Shown here: piece after piece, positions 62,757 through 64,000 of the stretch | Position numbering within the stretch: the first letter of the stretch is position 1 | Layout of the letters: each line of letters opens with the position of its first letter | Source: Pleurotus djamor | Taxonomy: Eukaryota; Basidiomycota; Agaricomycetes; Agaricales; Pleurotaceae | Direction: 5' to 3' | Assembly (NCBI GenBank): GCA_029747585.1 | Contig: JAPEVF010000055.1 | Coordinates: 1-64,000 of the forward strand | Length of the DNA stretch: 64,000 bases | Made by a program: the position numbers and the translations under genes | The notes under the pieces: generated by a model | What the model was told of the DNA's origin: nothing | What the model saw: only the letters and a program-made list of their open reading frames with translations | Database searches by the model: none

Positions 62757-64000
62757 ATGTCTATAAGTGAAAAATCTCGCGAGCTACCGAAGGAAGCCGT
62801 GGCTGAGTCCTCTGAAGCCAATCGTCTCATCGACCCCAATACAACACCATGGTACAAGAGACCGAACCTCCGACTGTTATACTTCCTGTTGATCCCTACA
62901 TGTATCGGTGTAGAGATGACCAGTGGGTAAGTTCATTTCATCCATCAACGCCCACTTGATATTCAATGCGCGTAACAATGCAGTTTTGACTCTTCCATGA
63001 TGAACGGTCTCCAGGCTGTTGACTCTTGGGATACGTGTTAGTCTAATCCCTCTCTGCTCTCCGACATGCTGTTTCTAACATAACACCCCATAGTCTACCA
63101 CAGTCCAAGATCTACTCTCCTTGGCCTCATGTCTGCTATGTACTCCCTCGGCGCCATTGCTGCTCTGCCCTTCGTGCCATGGGTCGCAGACACACTGGGT
63201 CGTCGCTGGGCCATCATATTGGGTAGTATCATCATGATCATCGGCGCTGTCATTCAGACTGCTTCACAGAACTGTCCGTCTTTTTCTCACTCGCTAAAGT
63301 ATCCTGANNTCCTCAATATCTGCAGTCGCTATGTTCGTCATCTCCAGGTTCATCCTTGGTCTCGGAATCCCTTTTGCGATTATCGCGGCCTCTTCACTAA
63401 TCGGAGGTATGTCCCAGAGCTGGATGTTAAATTCGCCTGACCGAGCTTTCTCCTAGAACTCTCTCACCCCAGGGAGCGCGCCATTTTAGGCTCACTTTTC
63501 AACGCATGCTACTTCGTAGGCTCAATCATTGCTGCTGGCGTTACATTGGGAACATTCAAAATGCCCAGTAACTGGGGCTGGCGCATTCCGTCTCTACTCC
63601 AGCTCGTGCCAAGTGTCATGCAGATCGCCTTCATCCTTTTCCTACCCGAGTCGCCCCGTTGGCTCGTGTCCAAGGGGCGAGGCGAAGAAGCACGCAATAT
63701 CCTCATCAAGTACCATGCTGAGGGAGATGCTGACTCTGAATTCGTGAAAGCCGAATACGCGCAGATCGAGCAAACCCTTGAAATGGAATTGGAGCAAACA
63801 AAGATGAGCTGGAAGGACATGGTTAAAACTTCAGGCATGAGGAAGCGGTTGCTTATCGGCTCTTTCTTGGGTTTGGTCACTCAATGGAGTGGAAATGGTT
63901 TGACCTCGTGAGTTTACCTATGCATGCCTAGTCTCCTTATTTCCATGGACTAACGACATATCCCTAGATATTTCTTGGCGCGCATTTTGGACAATGTCGG
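62757..64000 (+). CDS. MFS sugar transporter, 3' end cut by the window
   Basis: Sugar porter of the major facilitator superfamily in the plasma membrane. Start MSISEKSRELPKEAVAESSE at 62757; a hydrophilic 45-residue N-terminus, then TM1 (LLYFLLIPTCIGVEMTSGFD). Signature blocks in order: VADTLGRRWAIILGS (loop 2-3 motif), the helix 4-6 region with FVISRFILGLGIPFA and SHPRERAILGSLFNACYFVG, and LPESPRWLVSKGRGEEARNI at the start of the central loop. The second half begins (KRLLIGSFLGLVTQWSGNG, then YFLARILDNVG after an intron) and runs off the edge. It resembles the fungal lactose-permease/hexose-transporter branch; the substrate cannot be told. Two Ns at 63307-63308 fall in an intron. Confidence 0.9.

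Overview
The window looks like nuclear DNA of a basidiomycete fungus, probably an agaricomycete. The evidence is dense intron-rich genes with mostly 47-60 bp GT-AG introns, three DUF6534-type seven-pass membrane proteins, a DUF6593-type protein, and fungal housekeeping genes such as Atg22, PHO89-type phosphate symporter, Nup192, TFIID TAF4, Boi-type polarity scaffold and NEDD8. Almost every gene is split. For several genes I rebuilt exons by hand, and in methionine aminopeptidase, Nup192, uL13m, EMC6, NEDD8, the DUF6593 gene, the TTC27 gene, the Rrn-like hypothetical and both transposon genes the exon lengths add up to whole codons.

Layout. 0-10.3 kb: a partial gene leaving the left edge, a mitochondrial-type methionine aminopeptidase (+), Nup192 (-, tail to tail with it, 20 bp between stop codons) and a secreted-type amidase (-). 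10.3-19.8 kb: two DUF6534 membrane proteins (+) around an Atg22-like vacuolar transporter (-), with long spacers. 20.0-23.1 kb: an intact 3.1-kb Tc1/mariner-superfamily transposon with perfect 80-bp inverted repeats and TA target sites, carrying a 320-aa transposase and a second intact 479-aa gene ending in a SAM-like domain; this is the most interesting object here. 23.2-34.2 kb: TAF4, phosphate symporter, a third DUF6534 gene, an F-box gene and a conserved unknown, all on the minus strand. 34.3-49.1 kb: mitochondrial ribosomal protein uL13m, Nup42, an uncertain gene, TTC27/Emw1, a DUF6593 protein, phospholipase D, aspartate-semialdehyde dehydrogenase and EMC6. 49.5-55.5 kb: SMC5 and exosome subunit RRP43. 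55.8-64.0 kb: a Boi1/2-like SH3-SAM-PH protein with a C-terminal CH-like domain, NEDD8, and a sugar transporter cut by the right edge.

There is no operon logic. The genes are an ordinary syntenic mix. Two features stand out: unusually small coding exons (ATG only, 11, 12, 14, 18, 18, 20 nt) in five different genes or families, and a 3.5-kb stretch (55.6-59.1 kb) studded with single Ns that fall mostly at third codon positions, which I read as masked allelic differences rather than missing sequence.
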